Shown: positions 54,380 through 62,276 of the stretch, one piece after another | How positions within the stretch are numbered: the stretch's first letter is position 1 | Layout: every line of letters begins with the position of its first letter | Assembly (NCBI GenBank): GCA_900318115.1 | Contig: ONJJ01000005.1 | Location: 47,043 to 111,042, forward strand | DNA length: 64,000 nt | DNA from: an uncultured Prevotellaceae bacterium | Lineage (GTDB): Bacteria > Bacteroidota > Bacteroidia > Bacteroidales > Bacteroidaceae | Reading direction: 5' to 3' | Notes under the pieces: generated by a model | What the model saw: only the letters and a program-made list of their open reading frames with translations | Database searches by the model: none | What the model was told of the DNA's origin: nothing | Translations under genes and position numbers: made by a program

Positions 54380-55687
54380 ATGAAATCGAAGTTTTTTGCA
54401 ATCCTTCTCTTACTGTTAATATCGGCCAATTCCGGCACCCTTGCCGACAGTAAGAAAGTCAAGGACCTCAAGAGCCAGAAGGCCAAGATAGAACGTGGCA
54501 TTCAGCAGTCCAAGAACGAGCTGCAGAAGACCCGTCAGCAGACCGTGAAGAAGGAACAAACGGCCGATTTCATCGAAGACCAGCTGCAGAACCGACTGGA
54601 GTATATCCATCGCCTTGAGAACGAGATAGACACCCTTCAGGCCAATGTTGACCGGTTGGAGAAGGAAGTGGGCCAGCTGGAACTGCAGGTCAACGACCGC
54701 AAGCAGAAGTACATCACCAGCCTGCGCCAGGCTCGCAACTCTCAGTCTCTGCGCAATCCTCTTCTCTTCATGTTCTCTGCCGAGACCTTTCCGCAGATCT
54801 ATCGGCGTATGCGGTATGCGCGCGAGTTCGCTGCCCTGCAGAAGAACCTCGGCATACAGCTCATCGACAAGCAGAACCGCGCTCGCGACAAGCAGAACGA
54901 ACTCTTGGCGGCCAAGCAGAAGATGAGCGAACTCGTGCAGGAGGTCATACGCCAGCGCAAACAGCTGGCAGCCGAACACTCCGTCGTCAAGGCCAATGTG
55001 GCACAGCTCCAGAAGCGGCAGAAGGAAATAGAGAAGCAGGTGGCAGAGCAGCAGAAACAACTCAACGCCCTGACCAAGAAGATTGATGAACTCGTGGCCT
55101 ACGAATTGGAGCAGGCCCGCAAGCGTGCCGAGGCTGAGGCCCGTCGCAAGCGCGAAGCAGAACTGGCCAAGGCCAAGAAAAACGCCAAATCAAATACTAA
55201 GGACAAAGGAGGAAAAGGTACGGCCGCAGGAAAGAAAACACCGCCTCCCGCCAAATGGCTGACTGCCGAGGATCAGAAGCTTAATGGCAATCTGGAGCAG
55301 AACAAAGGGCGTCTGCCCGTGCCTATCACTGGGCCCTATCGCATTGCCCGCCGCTTCGGGCTTACCCAGGTCACGGCCGGCGTCACCCTCGACAACAAGG
55401 GTACCAACTACATGGGGCAGTCCGGGGCTCGTGCACGTGCCATCTTTGATGGCGAAGTCTCTGCCGTTTTCCAGCTCGGTTCGCTGAAGAACGTACTCGT
55501 CCGCCACGGTTCCTATATCTCCGTCTATTGCAACCTCTCCTCTACCATCGTCACCCGAGGGCAGAAGGTAAAGGCACGCGACATCCTCGGCACCGTGGCC
55601 GACGACGGACAGGGCAACTACGTCCTCCACTTCCAGCTCCGCAAGGAAACTGCAAAACTCAATCCGGAGGTGTGGATAGGGAAGTGA
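54380..55687 (+). CDS. envC: EnvC-like murein hydrolase activator (degenerate M23/LytM domain)
   Basis: The 435-residue protein has a signal peptide (MKSKFFAILLLLLISANSGTLA), a long coiled coil to about residue 260, a basic Lys/Ala linker, and a LytM fold from about residue 315. The zinc ligands of active M23 peptidases are mostly gone: the first site reads DNKGTNYMGQSG without His, the second reads SVYCNLSS, and only HFQLRK keeps one His. This is the pattern of EnvC/NlpD-type activators, which switch on amidases during division. It lies 118 bp after the DUF4292 gene on the same strand. Confidence 0.88.
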   Translation: MKSKFFAILLLLLISANSGTLADSKKVKDLKSQKAKIERGIQQSKNELQKTRQQTVKKEQTADFIEDQLQNRLEYIHRLENEIDTLQANVDRLEKEVGQLELQVNDRKQKYITSLRQARNSQSLRNPLLFMFSAETFPQIYRRMRYAREFAALQKNLGIQLIDKQNRARDKQNELLAAKQKMSELVQEVIRQRKQLAAEHSVVKANVAQLQKRQKEIEKQVAEQQKQLNALTKKIDELVAYELEQARKRAEAEARRKREAELAKAKKNAKSNTKDKGGKGTAAGKKTPPPAKWLTAEDQKLNGNLEQNKGRLPVPITGPYRIARRFGLTQVTAGVTLDNKGTNYMGQSGARARAIFDGEVSAVFQLGSLKNVLVRHGSYISVYCNLSSTIVTRGQKVKARDILGTVADDGQGNYVLHFQLRKETAKLNPEVWIGK

Positions 55688-55706
55688 TATCTCTCACACT
55701 TTCTCC

Positions 55707-56201
55707 CGCGCGCGTAATAATTTTCGCGAAAAATGCCACAATCTTACGCATTTAGCATCTTATTCACTGATTGCTAATGCGTTACGCTGCGTAAGATTAT
55801 GCGTAAGATTCCTGTTTTTGCGTAACATTTTTTGGCGAAACGCGAGAATCAGTGCCAATCTGTATGAATTTCCCCTTGCTTGGAAGGGCAGACGGAACAC
55901 GAGTACCAGCAGAATTCCACTGCTGGTACTTATTTGTACCACTGCTGGTACTTTTGTGTACCACCGCTGGTACTTTTGTGTACCACCGCTGGTACAACCC
56001 CACCTGTTCCGTTCTTGTCCGGCCTGCATCAGCCAAGATTGAGCATTCTGAAATGTCCTTCCGCGCAAATGGACTAAAATCCCACGCAATCACATGGAAT
56101 GTCACGCAAAATCTTACGCAACGTAACACGTTGATATACAGCAAGAAACATGCATTTTGCGTAAGATTGTGGCATTTTTCACAAACTTTCTTACGCGCGC
56201 G
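55707..56201. mobile_element. 495-bp non-coding element with 44-bp terminal inverted repeats (MITE-like)
   Basis: The ends 55707-55750 and 56158-56201 are inverted copies matching at 39 of 44 positions, beginning CGCGCGCGTAA and ending AATCTTACGCA. A second inverted pair inside (55779-55804 with 56104-56129) matches at about 22 of 26. The motif GCGTAAGAT recurs at least five times. A third level is the palindrome array at the centre. No convincing target-site duplication or transposase is seen, so mobility is inference. Open frames through it are repetitive and not gene-like. It fills most of the 633-bp gap between envC and the next gene. Confidence 0.75.
55903..55995. repeat. Four GTACCA-N4-TGGTAC palindromes at 22-bp spacing
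   Basis: GTACCAGCAG/CTGCTGGTAC at 55903-55929, then GTACCACTGCTGGTAC at 55936-55951, and GTACCACCGCTGGTAC at 55958-55973 and 55980-55995. Spacers are TTTTGT-like. ACGGAACA at about 55892 and TGTTCCGT at about 56005 bracket the array as a further inverted pair. Confidence 0.9.
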
Positions 56202-56299
56202 TGAATGAATGATACTGTAAAGCTCTGCGAACATCAGGGACTTTTTCCGCTTATATGCAGAAAAAGGGCAAAAGATTTGGCTGATTGAATGATTTCGCC

Positions 56300-56307
56300 T
56301 ACCTTTG
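56300..56307 (+). promoter_or_regulatory. -7 box of the broken gene at 56321
   Basis: TACCTTTG lies 14 bp before the ATG at 56321. Confidence 0.55.
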
Positions 56308-56320
56308 CAGCCGAAAGACA

Positions 56321-57060
56321 ATGAAGAAAGGTCTCATCATAGGAATCATCGTGGTGACTGCGTGCTGCGCAGTCGCCTTCGGCGTACACCATGAGATGCG
56401 GAGGACGGCGCAGATGCGTGCAGCGCTGGCAATATATGCCAGAGAATCTGTTGGAGGTGCAGAACCAGCTCTGCAAATCAAACAAGACTTTTCTTAGAAG
56501 GTGATAAGGAACCCAGATTGGCTTTCAACTTCGGTGCAGAGATAGGCGACACCATCATAGCGCAATCCATAGAAGGGCTTTATATCAACTATTATTGGAA
56601 ATATCTGTCCGAAAAATATGAGTATGCAAATCTTTGGAGTGACACGTTGTGTATCAAGTCCATAGAAAAAATGAATGTGGGTGGTCGCGAACAAAAGGTT
56701 TTCTATTATACAAGCCATCTCTTCAATGAAGAACGATTTATGAAAAACGTCTATCTTATGGAAGGAATAGGTAGCAACGAGACTTCCGTACAGAATATAG
56801 GTCCAAATATAATATCCTGGAATGGTATTGCCCAGTTGATTTACTGTACATTAGGCGATGAAGTTCTTTATTTCGATCCTGAAGGAGCCACCAAATACGG
56901 CCTTCCTCTCCCCACCTCCATCAACTCCCCTACTCAAAAATTGGTAAATCGTAAATCCGTAAATTTTAAAATCCATGACCTCTCCGGCCGCCGCCTCCCC
57001 TCTCTGCCCACGCAGAAGGGCATCTACATCAAGGACGGAAGGAAGGTTTTGATTAAGTGA
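56321..57060 (+). pseudogene. Frameshifted secreted protein gene with GxYIxDGRKVLIK tail
   Basis: The first frame reads MKKGLIIGIIVVTACCAVAFG, a signal peptide, but stops at about 56497. A protein-like continuation is found in another frame (LEGDKEPRLAFNFGAEIGD from about 56494) and runs to GIYIKDGRKVLIK at 57060. The intervening 56420-56495 reads plausibly in the third frame (PENLLEVQNQL), so two small indels seem needed. The longest open frame alone has only a TTG start and no export signal. Near the end the DNA includes an 8-bp repeat tract (56941-56972). A sequencing error instead of decay cannot be excluded. The function is unknown. Confidence 0.6.
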
Positions 57061-57257
57061 GCGGCATGCAAGCTCGCTTGCAGATGTCCGAACGGAAAAA
57101 ACGTATGGAAGGTTTTGATAAATAGCGGGCTATTTGTTAAAGAATGATAAAAGTTTCGCGATGATGTAATATCACTGGGCGGAGTCGTGTATATATGATA
57201 AATGCCGAATCAATATAATAAATACAATATTCATCCAAACATTTAAAACGTAGTAGT

Positions 57258-57812
57258 ATGAAAAAGTTGACTTGTCTGTTATTATCCTTGCTGATTCTCT
57301 CGTCCTGCAGAGATAAAGAAGAACCGGAGACTCATTGGCTTGGCGACCCGGTGCCTTGTGACGTTATCTTCCAGATTCTGGACGAGGAAGGTCATGATCT
57401 GCTAGACCCGTCAAACCCGGATGCTTTCGGCGAAAACGATGTGGCTGTCACTTGCCGCAACAAACATACAGGTGAAATACAGACCTACTATTTCGGAGCC
57501 TATTCGGAAGAGAAACTTCACTCCTTATTCCAAAAGGGCACCTACGGTTTATTCCTTGGGGCATACGTCTGGAAAAACGAGTATGATGCTTATTACAAGG
57601 TGACGATAGGCGATTTCTATCAAGGTAAGGAGATTGAGGATGAGAGAATCGTTCTTCGGTGGCCTGATGGGACAGAGGACATCCTCCATCTCTATTTCAA
57701 ACAAAGCTTAAGCCAAAAGACGGGCAAAATCGATGTTGAACAGCACATCTTCTTGAATGACAAGGAAGTGGAATTGCGGAATGGTGTATTCACCATCGTG
57801 AAGAAAGCATAG
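57258..57812 (+). CDS. Lipoprotein of unknown function
   Basis: The 184-residue protein has a lipoprotein signal (MKKLTCLLLSLLILSSC). The mature part has VIFQILDEEGHDLLDP and later a C-terminal beta-strand stretch (HIFLNDKEVELRNGVFTIV). No family is recognised. The composition is AT-richer than the housekeeping genes. It is the first of three small exported-protein genes in a row (57258, 57851, 58237), the last of which is broken. Confidence 0.75.
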   Translation: MKKLTCLLLSLLILSSCRDKEEPETHWLGDPVPCDVIFQILDEEGHDLLDPSNPDAFGENDVAVTCRNKHTGEIQTYYFGAYSEEKLHSLFQKGTYGLFLGAYVWKNEYDAYYKVTIGDFYQGKEIEDERIVLRWPDGTEDILHLYFKQSLSQKTGKIDVEQHIFLNDKEVELRNGVFTIVKKA

Positions 57813-57850
57813 AAACTTTTGCATCGTCAAATTTTTAAATCGACCTAACT

Positions 57851-58240
57851 ATGAAAGTAAAATTGTTCTCTTTGTTAGCCGCCATCGCTATGTTGGCAAC
57901 TAGTTATGCCTCGTGTAATGATGATAATGACGAATCACCATTCAAGAACCTGGATGCCGTAGGGGAATTCATTGGCAGCCAAAACAATTTGAGTGGCATC
58001 ATCAGCTACAATGAGAACCTCGATAAATGGTTCATACTAGCGCCTGTTCCAGGTTCTATTGACAACGTCGGATGTTATTATCCCGTTCAGATGGATAAGT
58101 CATTCCGTGCCGCGAACACTCCAGTCAAGTTTTCCGGGAAAGTGTTTCTGCTTGATGAAGCTATGAAACAACAGATTCCTCAATTAGGAGGATATGAGTA
58201 CTATGCAATTGATTTATCAGAATTGAAAAGGGGTTTATGA
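57851..58240 (+). CDS. Small lipoprotein-like protein of unknown function
   Basis: The 129-residue protein has a signal sequence ending ATSYASC, then an acidic NDDNDE stretch and a beta-rich domain (FIGSQNNLSGIISYNENLDKW, YYPVQMDKSFRAA, VKFSGKVFLLDE). I do not recognise a family. It lies 38 bp after the previous lipoprotein gene and overlaps the next start by 4 bp (ATGA), so the three are probably one unit. Confidence 0.72.
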   Translation: MKVKLFSLLAAIAMLATSYASCNDDNDESPFKNLDAVGEFIGSQNNLSGIISYNENLDKWFILAPVPGSIDNVGCYYPVQMDKSFRAANTPVKFSGKVFLLDEAMKQQIPQLGGYEYYAIDLSELKRGL

Positions 58241-58447
58241 TGAAACGACTCTTTCTTATTCTTTTACTTATCTATTGTGCAACAAAAGGTTTTGCACAAA
58301 TTTTAAAGATAGATGATGGCCCTATTTATGACCATCTAAGATATGTGCCTTCTGGTGCAAGGTGGAATAAATTACAACTCACATATTTTATATAGCCTGA
58401 TTGCTGACGGCAAGGTGGTGGAGACCCGCAGGATGATTGTGGAATAA
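58237..58447 (+). pseudogene. Collapsed secreted protein gene (signal peptide joined to a C-terminal tail)
   Basis: From ATG 58237/58240 the frame reads KRLFLILLLIYCATKGFAQ, a signal peptide, then GPIYDHLRYVPSGARWNK and stops at 58395 after 52 codons. In another frame directly after, SLIADGKVVETRRMIVE runs to a stop at 58447. That string is the usual C-terminal end of longer Bacteroidetes surface proteins (pattern GxYxYSLIADGxxVxTxRM). The middle of the gene is missing and the join is out of frame, so an internal deletion is likely. Confidence 0.7.
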
Positions 58448-58497
58448 TAACACTCGTGTACTTCAAGTGGATAGTGTAAGACATGATGGAAGTACAA

Positions 58498-58535
58498 CGA
58501 GAGCCGGGGCACAGTAGCCTCGGCTCTCGAAGTTA
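58498..58535. terminator. Terminator after the small lipoprotein genes
   Basis: CGAGAGCCG at 58498-58506 pairs perfectly with CGGCTCTCG at 58521-58529. It also serves the convergent gene at 58603. Confidence 0.75.
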
Positions 58536-58602
58536 ATAGAGGTTTGGTCATGCAAGCATGGCCAGTCGTGTAACTTGCAAATGACCGAGTGTCAAAAGCG
58601 CC

Positions 58603-59508
58603 TCAGAACGTGTAGCCGTTCACGCTGTCCCAGTCGGGGTCGGCGGTGAGGCGGATGGTGCCGTCGGACGAGCCGCCGCTGCCGCCGCTACCGAAAAAAC
58701 TGCCGGTGTAGCGGGTTATCTGGTTGCGGGTGACGGGGACGTTCTCGAAGACCTTCTCCTTGATGATGTTGTCGTTCTGGTCGAGGGCGGTGACGGTGAG
58801 CTTGGTCAGCACGTCGTCATCTGTGTGCGGCAGGGTGAAGATTTCGTAGATGCCGTCGTCGCTGACAGGGCGTATTTCCGTCTGCTTCGAGTTCACACAG
58901 CCGCAGCCGTCCTTCGGGCTGAACGTGCTGGAGCCGCCGAGGTAGTAGAATTTCATCTTGGCGACGTTCGCTGGCATTTCATCGTCGGTCAACACCAGGC
59001 GGAACATGGCGACAGCACGGGTCAGTGTGAGGTCATAGCTCTGTATTTCTGTGGTCACCACCAGGTCGCCATAATAATAAAAGGTGTCGGTCACTTTATT
59101 GTTGGGGAACGTCACCTTTTCCGTCGAGGTAATCGTGGCCGAGCCTTCGCCGTTATGGGCGATGACTACCAGCTGGTACGTCCCGGCGGCAAGTGTTAGG
59201 GCGACAGTCCCGTAGCCTGCATCGCTCTCCTTTTGCGCCACGGTCTTGACCTTCGTGCCGTCAGCGTCGAAGATGGCGATGTTCAGGCGCGAGCACAGTT
59301 CCGTGATGTCGGTGGCGGCGCGAGTAGCGGCAGTGGCGGAAATGCTATTGCCGCATATGGAACCAGTACGACTGAATGCCTCTTGCCCAAACTGTGTGAA
59401 GTGCAGAATGACATTGGCATCTTTCTTTCCTGAAATATCCTCGTCGAGGATAATCTTCTCGCACGCTGTCATGAGCAGGGCGAGCGCAAAAAACAGAATC
59501 TTCTTCAT
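58603..59508 (-). CDS. FimB/Mfa2-like fimbrial accessory lipoprotein
   Basis: The 301-residue protein has a lipoprotein signal (MKKILFFALALLMTAC). The mature part has the beta-sandwich pattern of the Mfa2/FimB anchor family: LNIAIFDADGTKVKTVAQ, VALTLAAGTYQLVVIAHNG, YYYGDLVVTT, and SYDLTLTRAVAMFRLVLTD. A Gly/Ser linker (GSGGSGGSSDG) precedes a short C-terminal end. The ATG at 59508 is used, as the longer frame begins at a TTG. It lies 32 bp after the next gene upstream and forms a pair with it. Confidence 0.72.
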   Translation of the reverse strand: MKKILFFALALLMTACEKIILDEDISGKKDANVILHFTQFGQEAFSRTGSICGNSISATAATRAATDITELCSRLNIAIFDADGTKVKTVAQKESDAGYGTVALTLAAGTYQLVVIAHNGEGSATITSTEKVTFPNNKVTDTFYYYGDLVVTTEIQSYDLTLTRAVAMFRLVLTDDEMPANVAKMKFYYLGGSSTFSPKDGCGCVNSKQTEIRPVSDDGIYEIFTLPHTDDDVLTKLTVTALDQNDNIIKEKVFENVPVTRNQITRYTGSFFGSGGSGGSSDGTIRLTADPDWDSVNGYTF

Positions 59509-59540
59509 AAACAATTCGTTCAATTTGTGAAATTCGTGGT

Positions 59541-60872
59541 TCAGTCTTTGGTGATGGATACTACGGCGACGGGACGGAGGCGGTAGCTGTCCGTCGTATT
59601 GGCGGTGGGCCAGGCAGTCTCTGCAGCACCGAGGGCGCGGTAGCCGAGGCCGTCGTTGCTCTTGCGGTAGAGGTATTTTTCCCCTGCGAGCGATGCATCG
59701 TCGGCCAGGAGCTTTGCCTCCACGAGCTGCATCTGCGCCTTGGTGGGTACGGCCCAGTCGCTGATGCCTACTGCGCCGAGGGCGGCAAGGGCGGCATCGG
59801 CATTCCCAGTGGTCGTTGCTGCCTGTTCGTTGGGCGAGAGCAGCGTCAGTTCTGCCGAGGTCTCATCAATCGTTGATACCGCCAGCACATAGCATCCCTG
59901 ATAGGTGTCGCCCACGGCGGGGAAGTCTGACGACGGCTCAGAGGGCTCGCTCGGGTCGGATGGATTATTGGGTTCACTCGCTGACGAACCGCTTTCGTCG
60001 AACTCAAAGCTGATAGTCCTTTCGCCCAGCCATGAAGCACCGGTGATGGTGCCCGAGAGGCTGACGCCCACAGCCTCGGTGTAGGTGCCGTCGATGTTGA
60101 TCTTGTAGCCTGCCTCCAGTTGGTCGCTGCACGAATAGGTGTAGGTCTTGGTGGCGCCGTCAATGGTGATGTTTACCGAAACGCTGGCGGGCTGGCTGCT
60201 GGGGGGCAGCACGTGCTCGCCGCTTTCCCCGGCGAGAATCCACGTGCGCCCGTCGCTCTGCTTTGTCAGGGCGATGGTCTGACTTTGCCCAGCCGTGCTA
60301 TACGTCCCGCTCACCGTCAGCTCCTGCCACAGTGGGGCAATGGTCACGCTCACCGCCGTTGCCGCCGTGGGCACCTTCTTCACCACCACGCTTTGGATGA
60401 GCATTGTCTTGCGCGTCATGCCGAGGGTGACGGTGTTGGTGCCGCCGTCCGTGAGCGTTGCCGTTGCCTGTGCCGCCATCAGGTCGCCGTGGCTGTGACC
60501 CTCGCGAAGCGCAATGGCCGATGTCGCCAAAGCATCATCAGCTGTCTGCAGCACGTAGTCTGAAGAAGAGGCGCCGCCGATGGCATAGACCGTGTACGTC
60601 CCTTCCGTCAGCCCGATGTTCAGCGTCTGCCCCTCGTCGCCGATGGTCTGCACCGCCCGGCATTCCTCGCCGCTGAACACATACACCGTCACGGGGTACG
60701 CCACCGTCGCCTCCCCGCCAGCCGAACCGCCGGAGCGCGTTCGCACCTGCAGCACCGAGTTCGCCGCCTGACCCGCCGGAGCGACATCCGCGACGCCGTC
60801 CACGAGCCCTTTCTCACACGCCGTCAGCAGCACCGCCGCCAACGGCCAGAACAAAACTTTTCTGTTCATCAT
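59541..60872 (-). CDS. Fimbrillin-like lipoprotein with C-terminal FISUMP-like region
   Basis: The 443-residue protein has a lipoprotein signal (LAAVLLTAC near residue 18). The first part is a fimbrillin-type beta domain (VTVYVFSGEECRAVQTI, LTEGTYTVYAIGGASS). A Pro/Ser/Glu linker (EPNNPSDPSEPSEPSS) follows, then a domain ending WAVPTKAQMQLVEAKLL, KYLYRKSNDGLGYRALG and SYRLRPVAVVS, as in FISUMP/DUF1566-type surface proteins. Start at 60872 or 60869. The pair with the FimB/Mfa2-like gene suggests a small surface appendage, but typical fimbrial neighbours are missing. Confidence 0.68.
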   Translation of the reverse strand: MMNRKVLFWPLAAVLLTACEKGLVDGVADVAPAGQAANSVLQVRTRSGGSAGGEATVAYPVTVYVFSGEECRAVQTIGDEGQTLNIGLTEGTYTVYAIGGASSSDYVLQTADDALATSAIALREGHSHGDLMAAQATATLTDGGTNTVTLGMTRKTMLIQSVVVKKVPTAATAVSVTIAPLWQELTVSGTYSTAGQSQTIALTKQSDGRTWILAGESGEHVLPPSSQPASVSVNITIDGATKTYTYSCSDQLEAGYKINIDGTYTEAVGVSLSGTITGASWLGERTISFEFDESGSSASEPNNPSDPSEPSEPSSDFPAVGDTYQGCYVLAVSTIDETSAELTLLSPNEQAATTTGNADAALAALGAVGISDWAVPTKAQMQLVEAKLLADDASLAGEKYLYRKSNDGLGYRALGAAETAWPTANTTDSYRLRPVAVVSITKD

Positions 60873-60961
60873 TTTAATAGAATTTAATTGTTTTCTGGGA
60901 CTATTCCCATACATAATATAACGGCTTCCGTGAAAAAAGGAACATTTTTTGTGCGCAAACA

Positions 60962-61034
60962 GTATTAATATCCTCAAAAATGCGTGCTATTTGCAAAAAA
61001 AGTTGTATCTTTGCACGCATAGCGTGCGAAAAGC
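60962..61034 (+). promoter_or_regulatory. Promoter-hairpin module of the zeta toxin-antitoxin locus
   Basis: TATCTTTG at 61006-61013 is the -7 box. GCACGC at about 61013-61018 pairs with GCGTGC at 61022-61027, so the RNA would begin with a small hairpin. TTAATATCCTC and AAATGCGT upstream are also present in the module at 62358-62429. Confidence 0.7.
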
Positions 61035-61066
61035 AACAACAGATAATTCATAACAACAATACAGAT

Positions 61067-61237
61067 ATGAGCATCGACACTTACAAACTGACCAGCATGG
61101 ATGAGCCTACCGACGAGGTGCTCTCGCAACTGATGCGCGAGGCCGCCGAGGAGGCTGCCTGGAAAAGAGCCGAAGCCACGGCACAGTTCTTTAACCAGCT
61201 GAAAAGCGACGCACAAAAGATTGAAGCCGTATGGTAA
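61067..61237 (+). CDS. Antitoxin of zeta-type toxin-antitoxin system
   Basis: The 56-residue protein (MSIDTYKLTSMDEPTDEVLSQ, then a helical Ala/Glu stretch) is small, acidic-helical and overlaps the start of the zeta toxin gene by 7 bp, as expected for a type II antitoxin. It does not contain a recognisable DNA-binding motif. The ATG at 61067 is used because an upstream frame would start inside the promoter. Confidence 0.75.
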   Translation: MSIDTYKLTSMDEPTDEVLSQLMREAAEEAAWKRAEATAQFFNQLKSDAQKIEAVW

Positions 61238-61833
61238 AGGAGAACCACAAACCCGTACTCATCGTGATAGCCGGCCCAAACGGGTCGGGCAAGACCACGA
61301 TTACCTCGAAGATTCTCAAGCATGAATGGTTGGAGAATGCGCTCTACGTGAATCCTGACCAGGTGGCGCAGGACCGCTTCGGCGACTGGAACTCGCCCGA
61401 GGCCGTGCTCAAGGCCGCCCGTTACTGCGAGGAGCAGCGCGAGGTGTGTCTGCGACAGGGCCAGAGCCTCATCTTCGAGACAGTGCTCTCTACCGACAGC
61501 AAGGTTGACTTCATCCGCCGCGCTCACGAGGCAGGCTATTTCATCCGCATCTTCTTCGTTTCTACCGCTCACCCCGCCATCAATGCCGCGCGCATTGCCC
61601 AGCGAGTGATGGAAGGCGGTCACGACGTGCCGATTTCCAAGATCATCTCGCGCTACCAGAAGTCGATACTCAACTGCAAGCGCGTGGCGGCCATCGCCGA
61701 CCGTGTGTACATCTATGACAACTCCGTGGATGATGCCGAGGCCCGCCTGCTGTTCCGCATGACCGACGGGCGGCCCTTCAAGCGCTACACCGACGACATC
61801 CCGGAATGGGCGTTAACCATATTGAATTTTTAA
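61231..61833 (+). CDS. Zeta toxin family P-loop kinase
   Basis: The 200-residue protein has the zeta motif GPNGSGKTTITSKIL near residue 15, VNPDQVAQDRF as the substrate-side acidic region, FETVLST and HPAINAARIAQRV. By family knowledge such kinases phosphorylate UDP-sugars of peptidoglycan synthesis. The Walker A Lys and acidic residues are intact, so it may be active. It overlaps its antitoxin. Confidence 0.87.
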   Translation: MVKENHKPVLIVIAGPNGSGKTTITSKILKHEWLENALYVNPDQVAQDRFGDWNSPEAVLKAARYCEEQREVCLRQGQSLIFETVLSTDSKVDFIRRAHEAGYFIRIFFVSTAHPAINAARIAQRVMEGGHDVPISKIISRYQKSILNCKRVAAIADRVYIYDNSVDDAEARLLFRMTDGRPFKRYTDDIPEWALTILNF

Positions 61834-61866
61834 CGGGGAAAGAGAACAATAATTGAAAATAATGTG

Positions 61867-61874
61867 TACCTTTG
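61867..61874 (+). promoter_or_regulatory. -7 box of the RelE-type antitoxin gene
   Basis: TACCTTTG lies 73 bp before the ATG at 61940. CTGCGCTTGGCAGC-type complementarity near 61885-61905 may form a leader hairpin. Confidence 0.55.
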
Positions 61875-61939
61875 CAGTGCAGACGCGCTGCCAAGCGCAG
61901 CAGTATCTCATATTCAAAACAAAAATAAAAATACAGATT

Positions 61940-62197
61940 ATGGCAACAATGACATTACCACAGACATCCCAAATAATAGTGACGCTGGAAGACAATGCGC
62001 TCGTGGCCGACATCAAGCGGGCACTGAAAATGATACGCGGCATAGCCTCAGTGCGTACCGCCACCATCAGTGATGACCACACCATCACCCCCGCCATGCG
62101 CCGCTCCATCAACAAGGCTCGCCGCGAATATGCTAAGGGTGAGACCATCAAATGCAGCACCCCGGAGGAGATGCAGCGATATTTCGACAGCCTATGA
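61940..62197 (+). CDS. Antitoxin of a RelE/YoeB-type locus
   Basis: The 85-residue protein (MATMTLPQTSQIIVTLEDN, DIKRALKMIRGIASVR, then a basic middle and EEMQRYFDSL) has the size and position of a type II antitoxin. Directly after it, in another frame, is only the tail of a RelE-like toxin. The ATG at 61940 is used because the longer frame starts inside the -7 box. Confidence 0.72.
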   Translation: MATMTLPQTSQIIVTLEDNALVADIKRALKMIRGIASVRTATISDDHTITPAMRRSINKARREYAKGETIKCSTPEEMQRYFDSL

Positions 62198-62276
62198 CCG
62201 CATCATATACGACATCTACGACGACCGCGTCACGGTGCTTGTAGTTCAAGCCGAGGAACATTACAACGACAAGTAA
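62193..62276 (+). pseudogene. C-terminal remnant of a RelE/YoeB-type toxin
   Basis: The frame reads YDRIIYDI followed by DDRVTVLVVQAEEHYNDK and a stop at 62276. This is the conserved last third of RelE/YoeB-like mRNA interferases (YRIIY...V.V.V..A..HY). Upstream in this frame there is only the antitoxin's overlapping sequence, so the first two thirds of the toxin are gone. Confidence 0.75.

Noticed and set aside
55903-55995. Regular palindromic repeats considered as a CRISPR array
   Set aside because: Spacers are only 6 bp and nearly identical, repeats are 16 bp and no cas gene is near.
55797-56321. Open frames inside the 495-bp inverted-repeat element
   Set aside because: They translate the palindromes and terminal repeats, appear on both strands and have no consistent start or codon bias.
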